Positions 41,606 to 50,705 of a stretch of 64,000 nucleotides of DNA are shown one piece after another. Below the pieces are notes generated by a model that made no database searches, had not been told where the DNA came from, and saw only the letters and a list, made by a program, of their open reading frames with translations. Where the stretch lies: assembly GCA_900553945.1 (NCBI GenBank), contig USFR01000002.1, forward strand, positions 124,001 to 188,000, in the 5' to 3' direction. Each line of letters starts with the position of its first letter. The first letter of the stretch is position 1. Made by a program: the position numbers and the translations under genes. This DNA is from an uncultured Clostridium sp. Its GTDB lineage: Bacteria; Bacillota; Clostridia; TANB77; CAG-508.

Positions 41606-42966
41606 AAAAAGTGATATCAAGAATATTTTCATTAATAATATTGATTGGTTTAATAACTGCACTAGCATATATCTATAATAAATATTATTTTAATGACTTT
41701 ATAAAAGCCAACGAAAATAAAGGCGAAACATCATATTATAGAGATAGCTCACAAAAGTATAATGGACTAAAGAGTTATTGTATAGAAAACAAAGATTATA
41801 ATGATGCATTATTTTTTAAGAAAATAAGTGTAAAAAAAGACACACCATATAGAATAACTTGCATGGTTAAAACTGAAAATGTCGAAAGTGACAAGCCCGA
41901 GACATCTGGAGCTTGCATAAGTATAATGGGAACAGCAGACCAAACAATTCCAATACAAGGGACAACGGATTGGCAAAAAGTTACGCTATTAGTTGATAGT
42001 AAAGAACAAGATACACTAGATATATCATTTAGACTTGGCGGATATGATGGATATTCAAAAGGAAAAGCATGGTTTTCAGATATTCATGTTGAAGAAGGCG
42101 TAAAAGATGAAACATCAGATTGGAATGTAGTATGTTTCCTTATAGATAATATTGATGTTAATGTTGAAGGAAAACAGTATACATATTCATTAACACAAGA
42201 AGATAAGGATTTACTAAAAGATAATTTAAAAAGATTTGCAAACACAGTAGAGAGTTTTTCAAACAATGCAATGACAGTATCATATCAAACAGTTGAAATT
42301 GAAGAACCTTTAACATCATTATCATATGATCAAGAAAATTATTATTATGTTGCAGCAAAAGATGTAAAACCATTAATAGATGATTATGTACAAAAAAATG
42401 AGTATGATCATATATTCATTGGAATAAGAATGGGAGATACTTTAAGCTCAATTCCTGTAAATGAATGGATTGGCCTAGGAAGTATGAGATATGATTCTAT
42501 TGGATTCTCAAATATTCGTATGCCAAATGATTTAAAAAATAGTACAATGTATAAATATAATATTAAAAATGACACATTTCCAGAAGAAGTATTTGTACAT
42601 GAGTTTCTACATTCACTAGAAAGAAATTTAACTGAAAAAGGTTATACATTCCCAGCCTTACATGATAATGAAAAGTTCGGATATGAAAATCAAAATAAAA
42701 CAGGTTTAAAAGAGTGGTACAGAGATTACATGAGATGCAACATTGACAGTAATGCTGGAAAAACTGGATTAGATCAAATAGTGTATAAAACAAAACCAAT
42801 TCAATTAAGTGACTTTAAGTATGCACAAGAAATTAAATTTGAGAATGTACCACATAATATAATAGATATTGTTTCTCAAATAATATCAAACTTTAAACAA
42901 GTAATGTCAAGCAACAGTAATTCAGAAATAAATGAAACAAACTATGTAACAATAACAACTGATTAA
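41602..42966 (+). CDS. Membrane-anchored putative metallopeptidase
   Basis: 454 residues. An N-terminal anchor helix (about 7-25) is followed by a jelly-roll-like domain (about 45-165, with CISIMGTADQTIPIQG and DISFRLGGYDG patterns as in carbohydrate-binding folds) and a C-terminal domain with HEFLH (His333, Glu334, His337), a zinc-peptidase HExxH motif. A candidate third ligand is in the ALHDNEKFGYE region. I cannot place it in a named peptidase family. It overlaps coaE by 4 bases and precedes queA by 18, but the link to CoA or queuosine is probably only positional. It likely acts outside the cell. Confidence 0.65.
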   Translation: MKKVISRIFSLIILIGLITALAYIYNKYYFNDFIKANENKGETSYYRDSSQKYNGLKSYCIENKDYNDALFFKKISVKKDTPYRITCMVKTENVESDKPETSGACISIMGTADQTIPIQGTTDWQKVTLLVDSKEQDTLDISFRLGGYDGYSKGKAWFSDIHVEEGVKDETSDWNVVCFLIDNIDVNVEGKQYTYSLTQEDKDLLKDNLKRFANTVESFSNNAMTVSYQTVEIEEPLTSLSYDQENYYYVAAKDVKPLIDDYVQKNEYDHIFIGIRMGDTLSSIPVNEWIGLGSMRYDSIGFSNIRMPNDLKNSTMYKYNIKNDTFPEEVFVHEFLHSLERNLTEKGYTFPALHDNEKFGYENQNKTGLKEWYRDYMRCNIDSNAGKTGLDQIVYKTKPIQLSDFKYAQEIKFENVPHNIIDIVSQIISNFKQVMSSNSNSEINETNYVTITTD

Positions 42967-42984
42967 TGAAAGGAAGTAATACAA

Positions 42985-44007
42985 GTGAAAGTATCAGAAT
43001 TTAATTATGACTTGCCGGAAGAATTGATTGCGCAGGTTCCAATAAAAAACAGAGATGAGTCAAGACTTATGGTAGTAAACAGAGAAAAAAGAACAATAGA
43101 ACACAAAACTTTTAAAGACATAATTGATTATTTAGAACCAGGTGATTGTTTAGTTAGAAATAATACAAAGGTTATACCAGCTAGATTGTATGGGAAAAAA
43201 GAAACAGGAGCAAATGTCGAATTTTTACTTTTAAATAATATTGAGGGCGATGTTTGGGAATCAATTGTTAGACCAGGAAATAAACTTCATGTGGGAACTA
43301 AAGTAATTTTTGGAGATGGATTACTTGAAGCAGAAATCCTAGATATAATGCCTGGTGGAACAAGAAAAGTAAAATTTAGTTATCAAGGAATCTTTAATGA
43401 GATATTAGATCAAATTGGCTTAATGCCATTACCACCATATATACATGAAACATTAAAAGATAAAGATAGATATCAAACTGTTTATGCTAAATATGATGGA
43501 TCAGCAGCAGCGCCAACTGCAGGATTACATTTCACAAATGAATTGCTAGAAAAAATAAAAGAAAAAGGAATTGAAATTGCTAATGTTACTTTGCATGTTG
43601 GAATCGGAACATTCAGACCAGTTAAAGAAGACGAAGTAGAAAAACATGATATGCATACAGAACATTATTATATTAAAAAAGAAGATGCTGATAAAATAAA
43701 CAACGCAAAGAAAAATGGCAAAAGAATAATATCAGTAGGAACAACATCATGCAGAGTTTTGGAAACTGTAGCAGATGAGAACGGATTGGTAAAAGAAATA
43801 GAAGGTGATACTAACATTTTTATTTATCCAGGGTATAAATTTAAATGTGTAGACAATTTAATAACAAATTTTCACTTACCACAATCAACATTATTGATGT
43901 TAGTATCAGCACTTTCAGATAAAGATTTTATGTTAGAAGCATATAAAGAAGCGGTAAAAGATAAATATAGATTTTTCAGCTTTGGAGATGCAATGTATAT
44001 TTGTTAA
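42985..44007 (+). CDS. queA: S-adenosylmethionine:tRNA ribosyltransferase-isomerase
   Basis: 340 residues, full length. The start YDLPEELIAQVPI, DCLVRNNTKVIPARLYG, AAPTAGLHFT, VTLHVGIGTFRPV and NLITNFHLPQSTLLMLVSA are all QueA motifs. It converts 7-aminomethyl-deazaguanine in tRNA to epoxyqueuosine. Start GTG 42985 behind AAAGGAAG. tgt follows 22 bases later, the standard order. Confidence 0.96.
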   Translation: MKVSEFNYDLPEELIAQVPIKNRDESRLMVVNREKRTIEHKTFKDIIDYLEPGDCLVRNNTKVIPARLYGKKETGANVEFLLLNNIEGDVWESIVRPGNKLHVGTKVIFGDGLLEAEILDIMPGGTRKVKFSYQGIFNEILDQIGLMPLPPYIHETLKDKDRYQTVYAKYDGSAAAPTAGLHFTNELLEKIKEKGIEIANVTLHVGIGTFRPVKEDEVEKHDMHTEHYYIKKEDADKINNAKKNGKRIISVGTTSCRVLETVADENGLVKEIEGDTNIFIYPGYKFKCVDNLITNFHLPQSTLLMLVSALSDKDFMLEAYKEAVKDKYRFFSFGDAMYIC

Positions 44008-44029
44008 AAATAAAAACGGAGGAGATTAA

Positions 44030-45154
44030 ATGAAACCATCAGTAACATATGAACTATTACATGAATGTAAACAAACGGGAGCTAGAAGAGGAGTTGTACA
44101 TACACCTCATGGAGATATACAAACACCAGTGTTTATGCCTGTTGGAACACAAGGAACAGTAAAATCAATGACACCAGAAGAACTAAAAGAAGTTAATGCG
44201 CAAATAATATTATCAAATACATATCATTTATTTTTAAGACCAGGGAAAGAAATAATGGAAGAAGCGGGTGGATTACACAAGTTTATGCATTGGGATAGAC
44301 CAATATTAACTGATAGTGGCGGATTCCAAGTATTTAGTTTAGGAAAATTGAGAACAATAACAGAAGAGGGAGTAACTTTTCAATCACACTTAGATGGTAG
44401 TAAAAAGTTTTTATCTCCAGAAAAATCAATAGAAATGCAAAATGCTATAGGTTCTGACATCATGATGGCTTTTGATGAATGTTGCCCATATCCTTCAACA
44501 TATGAATATACTAAAAAGTCAATGGAAAGAACAACAAGATGGGCTGAAAGATGCAAAAATGCAAATCAAAGACCAGAAGATCAATCAATATTTGGAATAA
44601 TTCAAGGAGGATTTTATAAAGACTTAAGGAAGCAAAGTACAGAAGAATTAATCAAACTAGATTTCCCTGGATATGCAATTGGCGGAATTAGTGTTGGAGA
44701 ACCTAAAGAAGAATTTATAGATATATTAAAATATACAGCACCACTTATGCCAAAGGGTAAACCAAGATACCTTATGGGAGTTGGAACACCTGATTATTTA
44801 ATAGAAGCAGCTATTGCTGGAATTGATATGTGTGATTGTGTTCTTCCAACAAGAATTGCAAGACATGGAACAGCATTAACATCAAGAGGAAAAGTAGTAG
44901 TAAGAAATGGAACATATGAAAGAGACTTTTCACCGCTTGACCCAGAGTGTGATTGTTATGCATGCAGAAATTATACAAGAGCATATATTAGACATTTAAT
45001 AAAAGCAAACGAGATTTTAGGAATAAGATTGTTATCTATACATAATATAAAATTCTTGACTAACTTAATGGATAAGGTTAGAATAGAAATAGAAAATGAT
45101 AATTTAGGCACATTCAGGGATGAATTCTACAAGAAATATGGTTACACAAAATAG
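44030..45154 (+). CDS. tgt: tRNA-guanine transglycosylase
   Basis: 374 residues. GDIQTPVFMPVGTQGTVK, DSGGFQVFSL with a catalytic Asp, GGISVGEPKEEF, VLPTRIARHGTALT and the zinc site CDCYACRNYTRAYIRHL are intact. It exchanges the wobble guanine for preQ1 in GUN-anticodon tRNAs. With queA beside it and a VUT-type transporter at 3878, the genome can use imported precursor. Confidence 0.97.
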   Translation: MKPSVTYELLHECKQTGARRGVVHTPHGDIQTPVFMPVGTQGTVKSMTPEELKEVNAQIILSNTYHLFLRPGKEIMEEAGGLHKFMHWDRPILTDSGGFQVFSLGKLRTITEEGVTFQSHLDGSKKFLSPEKSIEMQNAIGSDIMMAFDECCPYPSTYEYTKKSMERTTRWAERCKNANQRPEDQSIFGIIQGGFYKDLRKQSTEELIKLDFPGYAIGGISVGEPKEEFIDILKYTAPLMPKGKPRYLMGVGTPDYLIEAAIAGIDMCDCVLPTRIARHGTALTSRGKVVVRNGTYERDFSPLDPECDCYACRNYTRAYIRHLIKANEILGIRLLSIHNIKFLTNLMDKVRIEIENDNLGTFRDEFYKKYGYTK

Positions 45155-45172
45155 TAGGAGGAAAAATCTAAA

Positions 45173-46897
45173 ATGGATGAAACAAATCAAAAGAAAAAAA
45201 TGTTATTAATAGGAATAGTAATAACTGTTGCAATTTTTATAGTAACATTAATAGTTTTATTAATTTTAATGCAGCAAGAAGGAAAAAAGACAAAATTTCA
45301 AATAAAAAATAAACTTTATAAATCAAAATCTGTCTATATTTCACTTAGTGCTGACCAAGTAGGAGAAGATGCAGCAGGAACATATGAACAAAAAGAAATA
45401 ATAGTAGATAACCAATATACACCTATAACGATAACTACTCCAGATGGAAAAGTTTATTATAATATCGAAACATTAACAAAATTAACAGGATATAAGTATA
45501 ATAACGGAGCATATGGAGAAGAAATAGATGAAACTAAGGATAAGTGCTATATCGACAATGGTGGAGAGTATGTAACATATTTGCTTGATTCTAATGAAAT
45601 AACTAAAAATATAAAAATTGTTAAACAGTATACAGAAGAGCTAAAAATACCATATGAAAAAATTTCAAATACTACATTATCAAATACAAGTTCAGCTGAA
45701 CTAGATAAAGAATCATTTACTTTAGAACAACCTGTAATACAATTTGAAGATTTTTTATATGCATCAAAAGAGGCAATAACCAAAGGATTGAATATGAGAA
45801 TTTTGGATAATCAAGGAACAATAGTAGATATACAAACTTTAGAAGATTTAGTAAATGGATATTCTAATTCCCTTTCTCAAAGTGGTTATACATTAACACC
45901 TAATTTTAAAAATCAAAGAGCATTAAGCGATGGTTATGCAGTAGTTGGAAAAGATAAAGAATATGGTGTTGTAGATTTAGAAACAGGAAAAGAAGTTATA
46001 AGCTTAAAATACGATAGTGTAGAGTATGTACAAAGTATAGGAGAATTTATTGTATCAAGTAATTCAAATTATGGTATGCAAAAACCTGGTTCACAAACAC
46101 CTACAATCAAGCTAGAATATGAGAGTATAGACCTATTAAATGCAGAGAAAAAACTATATATTGTTGGAAAAAATGGAAAATATGGAGTTATAAATTCAGA
46201 AGGAAATGAAGTTATACCAACTGAATATGACCAAATTGGCTTGACAAGTGTTTCAGCATACAAATCACAAGGAGAAAAAGACAAATATGTTATTAATGGC
46301 GAATGTATACCTGTAATGAGAAATGGAAATTATGGATTATATTCAATAGATGGAACGTTGTTGGCAAGTACTAGATTCTCAGCAATAGGATGTGAAAATC
46401 CAAATGAGATAATAAAAAATACATCAGCAATGCCAACATTAACAATCCCATTATCTGATAAGGTAACAGGAATTGTATTTGCAATGAAAAATGCGGCAGG
46501 TACAACTGTTTATGGAATAATAACAACTAACGGAACTGTTGTATTAAATGCATACTATACAGCAATATACTATATGCAAAGAAATGGAAATATAACATAT
46601 TACTTCAATAAACCAGCTAATAATGAGTTGCTAACATTGAAAGAATTGTTATCAACTAGAGAAACAGTAAAAGAATTAATAGAACAAACAAAATCAAGAA
46701 AAGAACAAGCAGATGAAGAGCAAAGAGAACAGGAATATCTAAACAGAGCAAATCAAAATGATAATCAAGGCGATTCTTCAAATAGCGATAGTAATAATAG
46801 TAGTGATAATAGTGATCAAAATAATAGCAACAACGATAATAGCAGCAGTGATAATAATGAAAATAATAGCAACGATAATAACGACCAAAATAATTAG
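45173..46897 (+). CDS. Membrane-anchored WG-repeat protein
   Basis: 574 residues. One N-terminal helix (about 10-32) is followed by an extracellular region resembling a copper-amine-oxidase-like/stalk domain (45-200) and WG beta-repeats (about 245-480; DGYAVVGKDKEYGVVDLETGKEV-type units and KYGVINSEGNEVIPTEYDQI). The last 60 residues are low-complexity Asn/Asp/Ser, as in surface stalks. The function of WG repeats is probably protein or envelope binding. It follows tgt by 18 bases behind AGGAGG, the position where many Clostridia carry yajC; no yajC is seen here. Confidence 0.75.
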   Translation: MDETNQKKKMLLIGIVITVAIFIVTLIVLLILMQQEGKKTKFQIKNKLYKSKSVYISLSADQVGEDAAGTYEQKEIIVDNQYTPITITTPDGKVYYNIETLTKLTGYKYNNGAYGEEIDETKDKCYIDNGGEYVTYLLDSNEITKNIKIVKQYTEELKIPYEKISNTTLSNTSSAELDKESFTLEQPVIQFEDFLYASKEAITKGLNMRILDNQGTIVDIQTLEDLVNGYSNSLSQSGYTLTPNFKNQRALSDGYAVVGKDKEYGVVDLETGKEVISLKYDSVEYVQSIGEFIVSSNSNYGMQKPGSQTPTIKLEYESIDLLNAEKKLYIVGKNGKYGVINSEGNEVIPTEYDQIGLTSVSAYKSQGEKDKYVINGECIPVMRNGNYGLYSIDGTLLASTRFSAIGCENPNEIIKNTSAMPTLTIPLSDKVTGIVFAMKNAAGTTVYGIITTNGTVVLNAYYTAIYYMQRNGNITYYFNKPANNELLTLKELLSTRETVKELIEQTKSRKEQADEEQREQEYLNRANQNDNQGDSSNSDSNNSSDNSDQNNSNNDNSSSDNNENNSNDNNDQNN

Positions 46898-46912
46898 TTT
46901 TATAGAATAAAA

Positions 46913-46948
46913 AAAAATCCTTTTCATATAAATGTGGAAAGGGTTTTT
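46913..46948 (+). terminator. Terminator of the coaE-tgt-WG operon
   Basis: TCCTTTTC pairs with GAAAGGG (46937-46943), followed by TTTTTG; an A tract precedes the stem. Confidence 0.75.
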
Positions 46949-47046
46949 GTTTGCTAAAAAATATAAAATAATAAAAATTGGATGCAGAAAAAACTTGTAT
47001 TTATTAATAGTAAAAAGCCCTGAATAAATAATAAAGGAGAGAAGAG

Positions 47047-47436
47047 ATGGAAAAAGTTGAAAATCAAATTGTTTCAAAAGGATTATTATTTATTAAAGGA
47101 GTGGCAATAAGCTTTATAATTACAATAATATTATTTTATATATTAGGAATAATATTAACATACACGAGTATGCCAGAAAAGATAATAACTCCAGCAATAA
47201 TAATTATAACAGGAGTCAGTATATTAATTGGATCATCAATTAGCTTGATAAAAACAGACAAAAAAGGAATGATAAAAGGAGGATTAATAGGAATAACATA
47301 TTTTTTTATAATTTACATGATATCAAGCATGTTATTAAAAAATTTTGAAATCAATGTATATTCAGGAATTATGTTCTTTTCTACATTTGTTTGCGGATGT
47401 GTAGGTGGTATTGTTGGAGTTAATATGAAAAATTAA
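47047..47436 (+). CDS. TIGR04086 family membrane protein
   Basis: 129 residues with four membrane helices. The spacing of helices, the GVSILIGSSISLIKTDKKGMIKGGLIG central motif and the glycine-rich last helix (FVCGCVGGIVGVNM) match TIGR04086 (YrzE-like), a sporulating-Firmicutes family of unknown function that is normally found next to tgt/yajC/secDF, as here. Ribosome site AAAGGAG. Confidence 0.82.
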   Translation: MEKVENQIVSKGLLFIKGVAISFIITIILFYILGIILTYTSMPEKIITPAIIIITGVSILIGSSISLIKTDKKGMIKGGLIGITYFFIIYMISSMLLKNFEINVYSGIMFFSTFVCGCVGGIVGVNMKN

Positions 47437-47466
47437 AAACAAATTTTAAAAGTTATAAAAATATAG

Positions 47467-47495
47467 TTGATATTTTTTATTTTTTAATATACAAT
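47467..47495 (+). promoter_or_regulatory. Promoter of the HD-secDF-like operon
   Basis: TTGATA (47467-47472), 17-base T-rich spacer, TACAAT (47490-47495). Confidence 0.6.
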
Positions 47496-47526
47496 CAAAA
47501 AATGAAAAACTAAGGAGGAAAAAAGC

Positions 47527-48189
47527 GTGAGTATAACATTAGAAGATGTCAAAAATAATGAAGAGGTTGAACAGCTTATTCTAGCTGCCCAAAGACAATT
47601 AGACGTTTTAGGGTATACAGAGCATTCACATAGACATTTAAACATTGTTTCTCAAAGGGCTGGAGAAATTCTTCAAGTACTTGGTTATGACGAAAATAGA
47701 GTTAGACTTGCTCAAATAGCAGGATACTTACATGATTTAGGCAATGCTATAAATAGAACAAATCATGCTCATACAGGAGCGATTTTAGCAGATAACATAT
47801 TAAAAGATATGGGAATGAATTGCAAAGATAGAGCTGAAATTATGATGGCAATTGGAAATCATGATGAAGGAACAGGAACAGCAGTTAGTGATATTTCAGC
47901 AGCAATTATCTTGGCTGATAAATCTGATGCACACAGAAGTAGAGTTTCCAAAACTAATATGTCATTATTTGATAAACATGATAGAGTGAACTATGCAGTA
48001 ACAGATGCAAAATTAAGAATAAATAAAGAAGAAAAGAAAATTATTTTGGATCTAACCATAGATACAAATATGTGTCCTGTTCTAGACTATTTTGAAATTT
48101 TCATGGACAGAACAATGATGAGTAAACATGCAGCAAAGTATCTAGGATTATGGTTTGAAGTAGTAATAAATGATACTAATTTATTATAG
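47527..48189 (+). CDS. HD-domain phosphohydrolase
   Basis: 220 residues. HSHRHLNIVSQRA, AGYLHDLGNAI (the HD pair) and GNHDEGTG give the metal ligands of an HD hydrolase; the second half (VLDYFEIFMDRTMMSKHAAKYLG) is helical then beta. Start GTG 47527 follows AAGGAGG. In many Clostridia an HD protein of this size precedes secD, as here; the substrate, presumably a nucleotide or phosphate ester, is unknown. Confidence 0.85.
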   Translation: MSITLEDVKNNEEVEQLILAAQRQLDVLGYTEHSHRHLNIVSQRAGEILQVLGYDENRVRLAQIAGYLHDLGNAINRTNHAHTGAILADNILKDMGMNCKDRAEIMMAIGNHDEGTGTAVSDISAAIILADKSDAHRSRVSKTNMSLFDKHDRVNYAVTDAKLRINKEEKKIILDLTIDTNMCPVLDYFEIFMDRTMMSKHAAKYLGLWFEVVINDTNLL

Positions 48190-48202
48190 GGGGTAACAAA
48201 AG

Positions 48203-49657
48203 TTGAAAAAGAAAACATTAAAAAATGCACTTGTAAAATTAATAGTTATATTACTAATAGTGCTAGTAAGTTTAATTTCTTTTTTAGGAATTCACAAAAG
48301 AAATTTAAACAAATGGGAGAGCATTTTGCCAGATTACAAATTTGGTAAAGAACTTAGTGAAATAAGGACTTTTGAATTTTCAGTAGATACATCAACAACT
48401 GATAAGAGTTCAGATGAAAATACTACTGAGAATACAACAGAAAACACAACAAACACGGTTGCAGAAGGAACAGCTAATACTACAGACAATACAACAAATG
48501 CAACTAACGAAAACACTACAAATTCTACAACAGAACAAGTTCCAGTAAATGATACAGCAGTATTGACAAAAGAAAATTATTTAAAAACTAAAAAAATACT
48601 TGAAAAAAGATTAAAAGATTTTGGAATTGCTGATGCAGAAGTAACTGTGAATGAAAAAAATGGGAAAATAGCAGTTTCAGTTCCATATGAAGGAACAACA
48701 GATTATTCAGCTGCACTTGCAAGCCAAAAAGGAAAAATTGAAATCATTGATTCGGATACAAAAGAAGTTTTAATAGATAGAAGTATGATAAAAAAAGCAT
48801 CAGCTTATTATCAACAAGCAAACAACAATGATTCAACAACTGTTGATACTACTGCTTCATATAATTTAGGCGTTAAGTTAACATTTACATCAGAAGGTCA
48901 AAAGAAACTTAATGAATTAAGTAAAACATATATTGAAACAACAGATGAAAATGGTAAAACTTCACAAAAAACAGTAACTGTTCAAATAGATGGTGAAGAC
49001 AAGTATATAACATATTTCACACCAGATGGTGAATATACTGAAATAGCAGTTCCACTATATAGAAGCGTTTCAACAGATGATATGGAGAAATTTAATTCAA
49101 ATTATAAAGATTGTTTTGTAACACAAGTAATACTTAATAACGATGAATTTCCAATAACATATAAATTAACATCTGGAAGTTTTATTGAATCAGAATCAGG
49201 AGAAAACTTTGTAAAAGGTTTAACAATAGTTGGTGTAGTTGTACTTGCAGTTGTAATAATTCTTACTATTGTAAAAAACAAAAAAGATGGATTTTTTGCA
49301 AGTATTATAGAAATAGGATATATTGCAATTCTTTTATTAATTATCAGAGTAGCATCTGTAAGCTTAACATTATCAGGAATCTTAACAATTGCAATAATGT
49401 CAATAGTTAACTATTTCTTATTGCTAACATTTATGAAGACAGAGAAAGCAATAGACAAATTAGAAAAGTTCGGAAACTTTGTATTAACAATAATTCCATT
49501 TATAATCACAATTGTTGTATTTGCATTAGGAAAAGAAGTAAATACACAATCAATTGGTTCTGTTGGAATATGGGGAATATTTGGACTTATATATACTTTA
49601 ATAGCAGCAATATTCTTAATAGATGGAAAAAAAGCAAAAAAGAATGGAGTTGAATAA
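48203..49657 (+). CDS. Divergent SecD-like protein
   Basis: 484 residues. One N-terminal helix (about 9-28) leads to a Thr/Asn-rich low-complexity stretch (about 60-115), a P1-type periplasmic fold (NYLKTKKILEKRLKDFGIADAEVTVNE, then LGVKLTFTSEGQKKLNEL and TVQIDGEDKYI) and five C-terminal helices. The P1 layout and gene order identify SecD, but the usual DGGxxxxLxG-type and other conserved membrane motifs are not visible. Either it has diverged strongly or it has a different job. It starts at TTG 48203 behind AGGGGG, and the SecF-like gene follows at once. Confidence 0.7.
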   Translation: MKKKTLKNALVKLIVILLIVLVSLISFLGIHKRNLNKWESILPDYKFGKELSEIRTFEFSVDTSTTDKSSDENTTENTTENTTNTVAEGTANTTDNTTNATNENTTNSTTEQVPVNDTAVLTKENYLKTKKILEKRLKDFGIADAEVTVNEKNGKIAVSVPYEGTTDYSAALASQKGKIEIIDSDTKEVLIDRSMIKKASAYYQQANNNDSTTVDTTASYNLGVKLTFTSEGQKKLNELSKTYIETTDENGKTSQKTVTVQIDGEDKYITYFTPDGEYTEIAVPLYRSVSTDDMEKFNSNYKDCFVTQVILNNDEFPITYKLTSGSFIESESGENFVKGLTIVGVVVLAVVIILTIVKNKKDGFFASIIEIGYIAILLLIIRVASVSLTLSGILTIAIMSIVNYFLLLTFMKTEKAIDKLEKFGNFVLTIIPFIITIVVFALGKEVNTQSIGSVGIWGIFGLIYTLIAAIFLIDGKKAKKNGVE

Positions 49658-49658
49658 T

Positions 49659-50468
49659 ATGAAGAACAAATCATTATATATTATCATGATAATTGCTATC
49701 ATATTAGGCGCAATTATTGTAAAAACAAAAGGTTTTAATTATAGCACTTTATATTCAGAACATAAAAGAGTTGAAATTATAGTTGGAAAAGAATACGAAT
49801 TAAAAGATATTGAAAAAATAGCTGATGAATCCATAAAAGAAGATCACATTACAAGAAAAGCAACTCTATATGGTACAAGCGTTACTATTGATGCAAAAGA
49901 TATAACAGATGATGAATTAAATACACTTTTTTCAAAATTAAATGAAAAATATTCAAAATCATATAATATAAAAGATGCAAAGAAAGAAGACATCTTGCAA
50001 GAACAACAAGTAGAATCAATAAGTGATAAATCTGATGATGAAGTTGCACAGTTAGTTAATCAAATTAGAGAGAAATATGGATTAGAATATACAGCTGAAG
50101 AATTAAAAGATGCAAGCACACAGGTTAAAGTATATGATGTTCAAAAAATTAGCGTTTGGGATATAATTAAAAAATTAATATCACCACTTGTAATAAGTTT
50201 AGTAATTGTTATGGTTTATGTTGCAATTAGATATCATAAATTATACAAAGATGCATGGATAATCGAACCAGTTCAACTTGGACTAGAACTTATAATAAGT
50301 CAATTATTTGTTTTAGCAATTTTAGCAATTGCTAGAATACCAGTTGGATCATACATTTCTGCAATACTTTTACTTGTTTGGATACTTGAATTACTTACAA
50401 GAACAATGCAAAATGAAAAGAGATTTAATGAATATAAATTAAAAGAAGAAAATGAAAAAGCAGAATAA
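49659..50468 (+). CDS. Divergent SecF-like protein
   Basis: 269 residues. N-terminal helix (about 4-20), a small extracellular domain (VEIIVGKEYELKDIEKI and ITDDELNTLFSKLNEKY, twice a ferredoxin-like pattern), then about three C-terminal helices, fewer than the five expected for SecF. The conserved IDFTGG motif is replaced. The ATG at 49659 is chosen for GGAG 9 bases upstream. Coupled to the SecD-like gene (1 base apart). The call rests on order and domain layout. Confidence 0.6.
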   Translation: MKNKSLYIIMIIAIILGAIIVKTKGFNYSTLYSEHKRVEIIVGKEYELKDIEKIADESIKEDHITRKATLYGTSVTIDAKDITDDELNTLFSKLNEKYSKSYNIKDAKKEDILQEQQVESISDKSDDEVAQLVNQIREKYGLEYTAEELKDASTQVKVYDVQKISVWDIIKKLISPLVISLVIVMVYVAIRYHKLYKDAWIIEPVQLGLELIISQLFVLAILAIARIPVGSYISAILLLVWILELLTRTMQNEKRFNEYKLKEENEKAE

Positions 50469-50478
50469 ATTACAAGAA

Positions 50479-50506
50479 GGCAAGGAAAAAATTCCTTGTC
50501 TTTTTT
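50479..50506 (+). terminator. Terminator of the secDF-like operon
   Basis: GGCAAGGAA (50479-50487) pairs with TTCCTTGTC (50492-50500), followed by TTTTTT. Confidence 0.85.
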
Positions 50507-50542
50507 ATATAATAAGAAGTTCTCCGAACTTCCTATTATATA
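50507..50542 (+). repeat. aggaagttc hairpin repeat, hairpin-only copy
   Basis: TATATAATAAGAAGTTC-TCC-GAACTTCCTATTATATA forms a 17-base-pair hairpin with one mismatch, directly after a terminator T tract. It matches the first block of the repeat at 16263, but the following blocks are missing. Confidence 0.7.
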
Positions 50543-50594
50543 AAAATAACAATAGTAAATAATAAAACAGGTCAATTAAAATACTATAAATTAC

Positions 50595-50623
50595 TTGAAA
50601 AAATAAGAGTAAATATGTATAAT
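50595..50623 (+). promoter_or_regulatory. Promoter of glmM
   Basis: TTGAAA (50595-50600), 17-base spacer, TATAAT (50618-50623). The following 75-base leader has a weak AAGGTC/GACCTT stem and no recognised riboswitch. Confidence 0.65.
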
Positions 50624-50705
50624 AATAACATCTATGTAAAGGTCTTAGATTGAAAATTAAATTACTTCAATTAGAAATTGACCTTAGGAAAGGAATGAAA
50701 TAATT

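Noticed and set aside
46740..46897. Tandem repeat or CRISPR-like array at the Asn/Asp/Ser stretch
   Set aside because: It is an AT-rich low-complexity coding tail in frame with the WG-repeat protein, without repeat-spacer periodicity.
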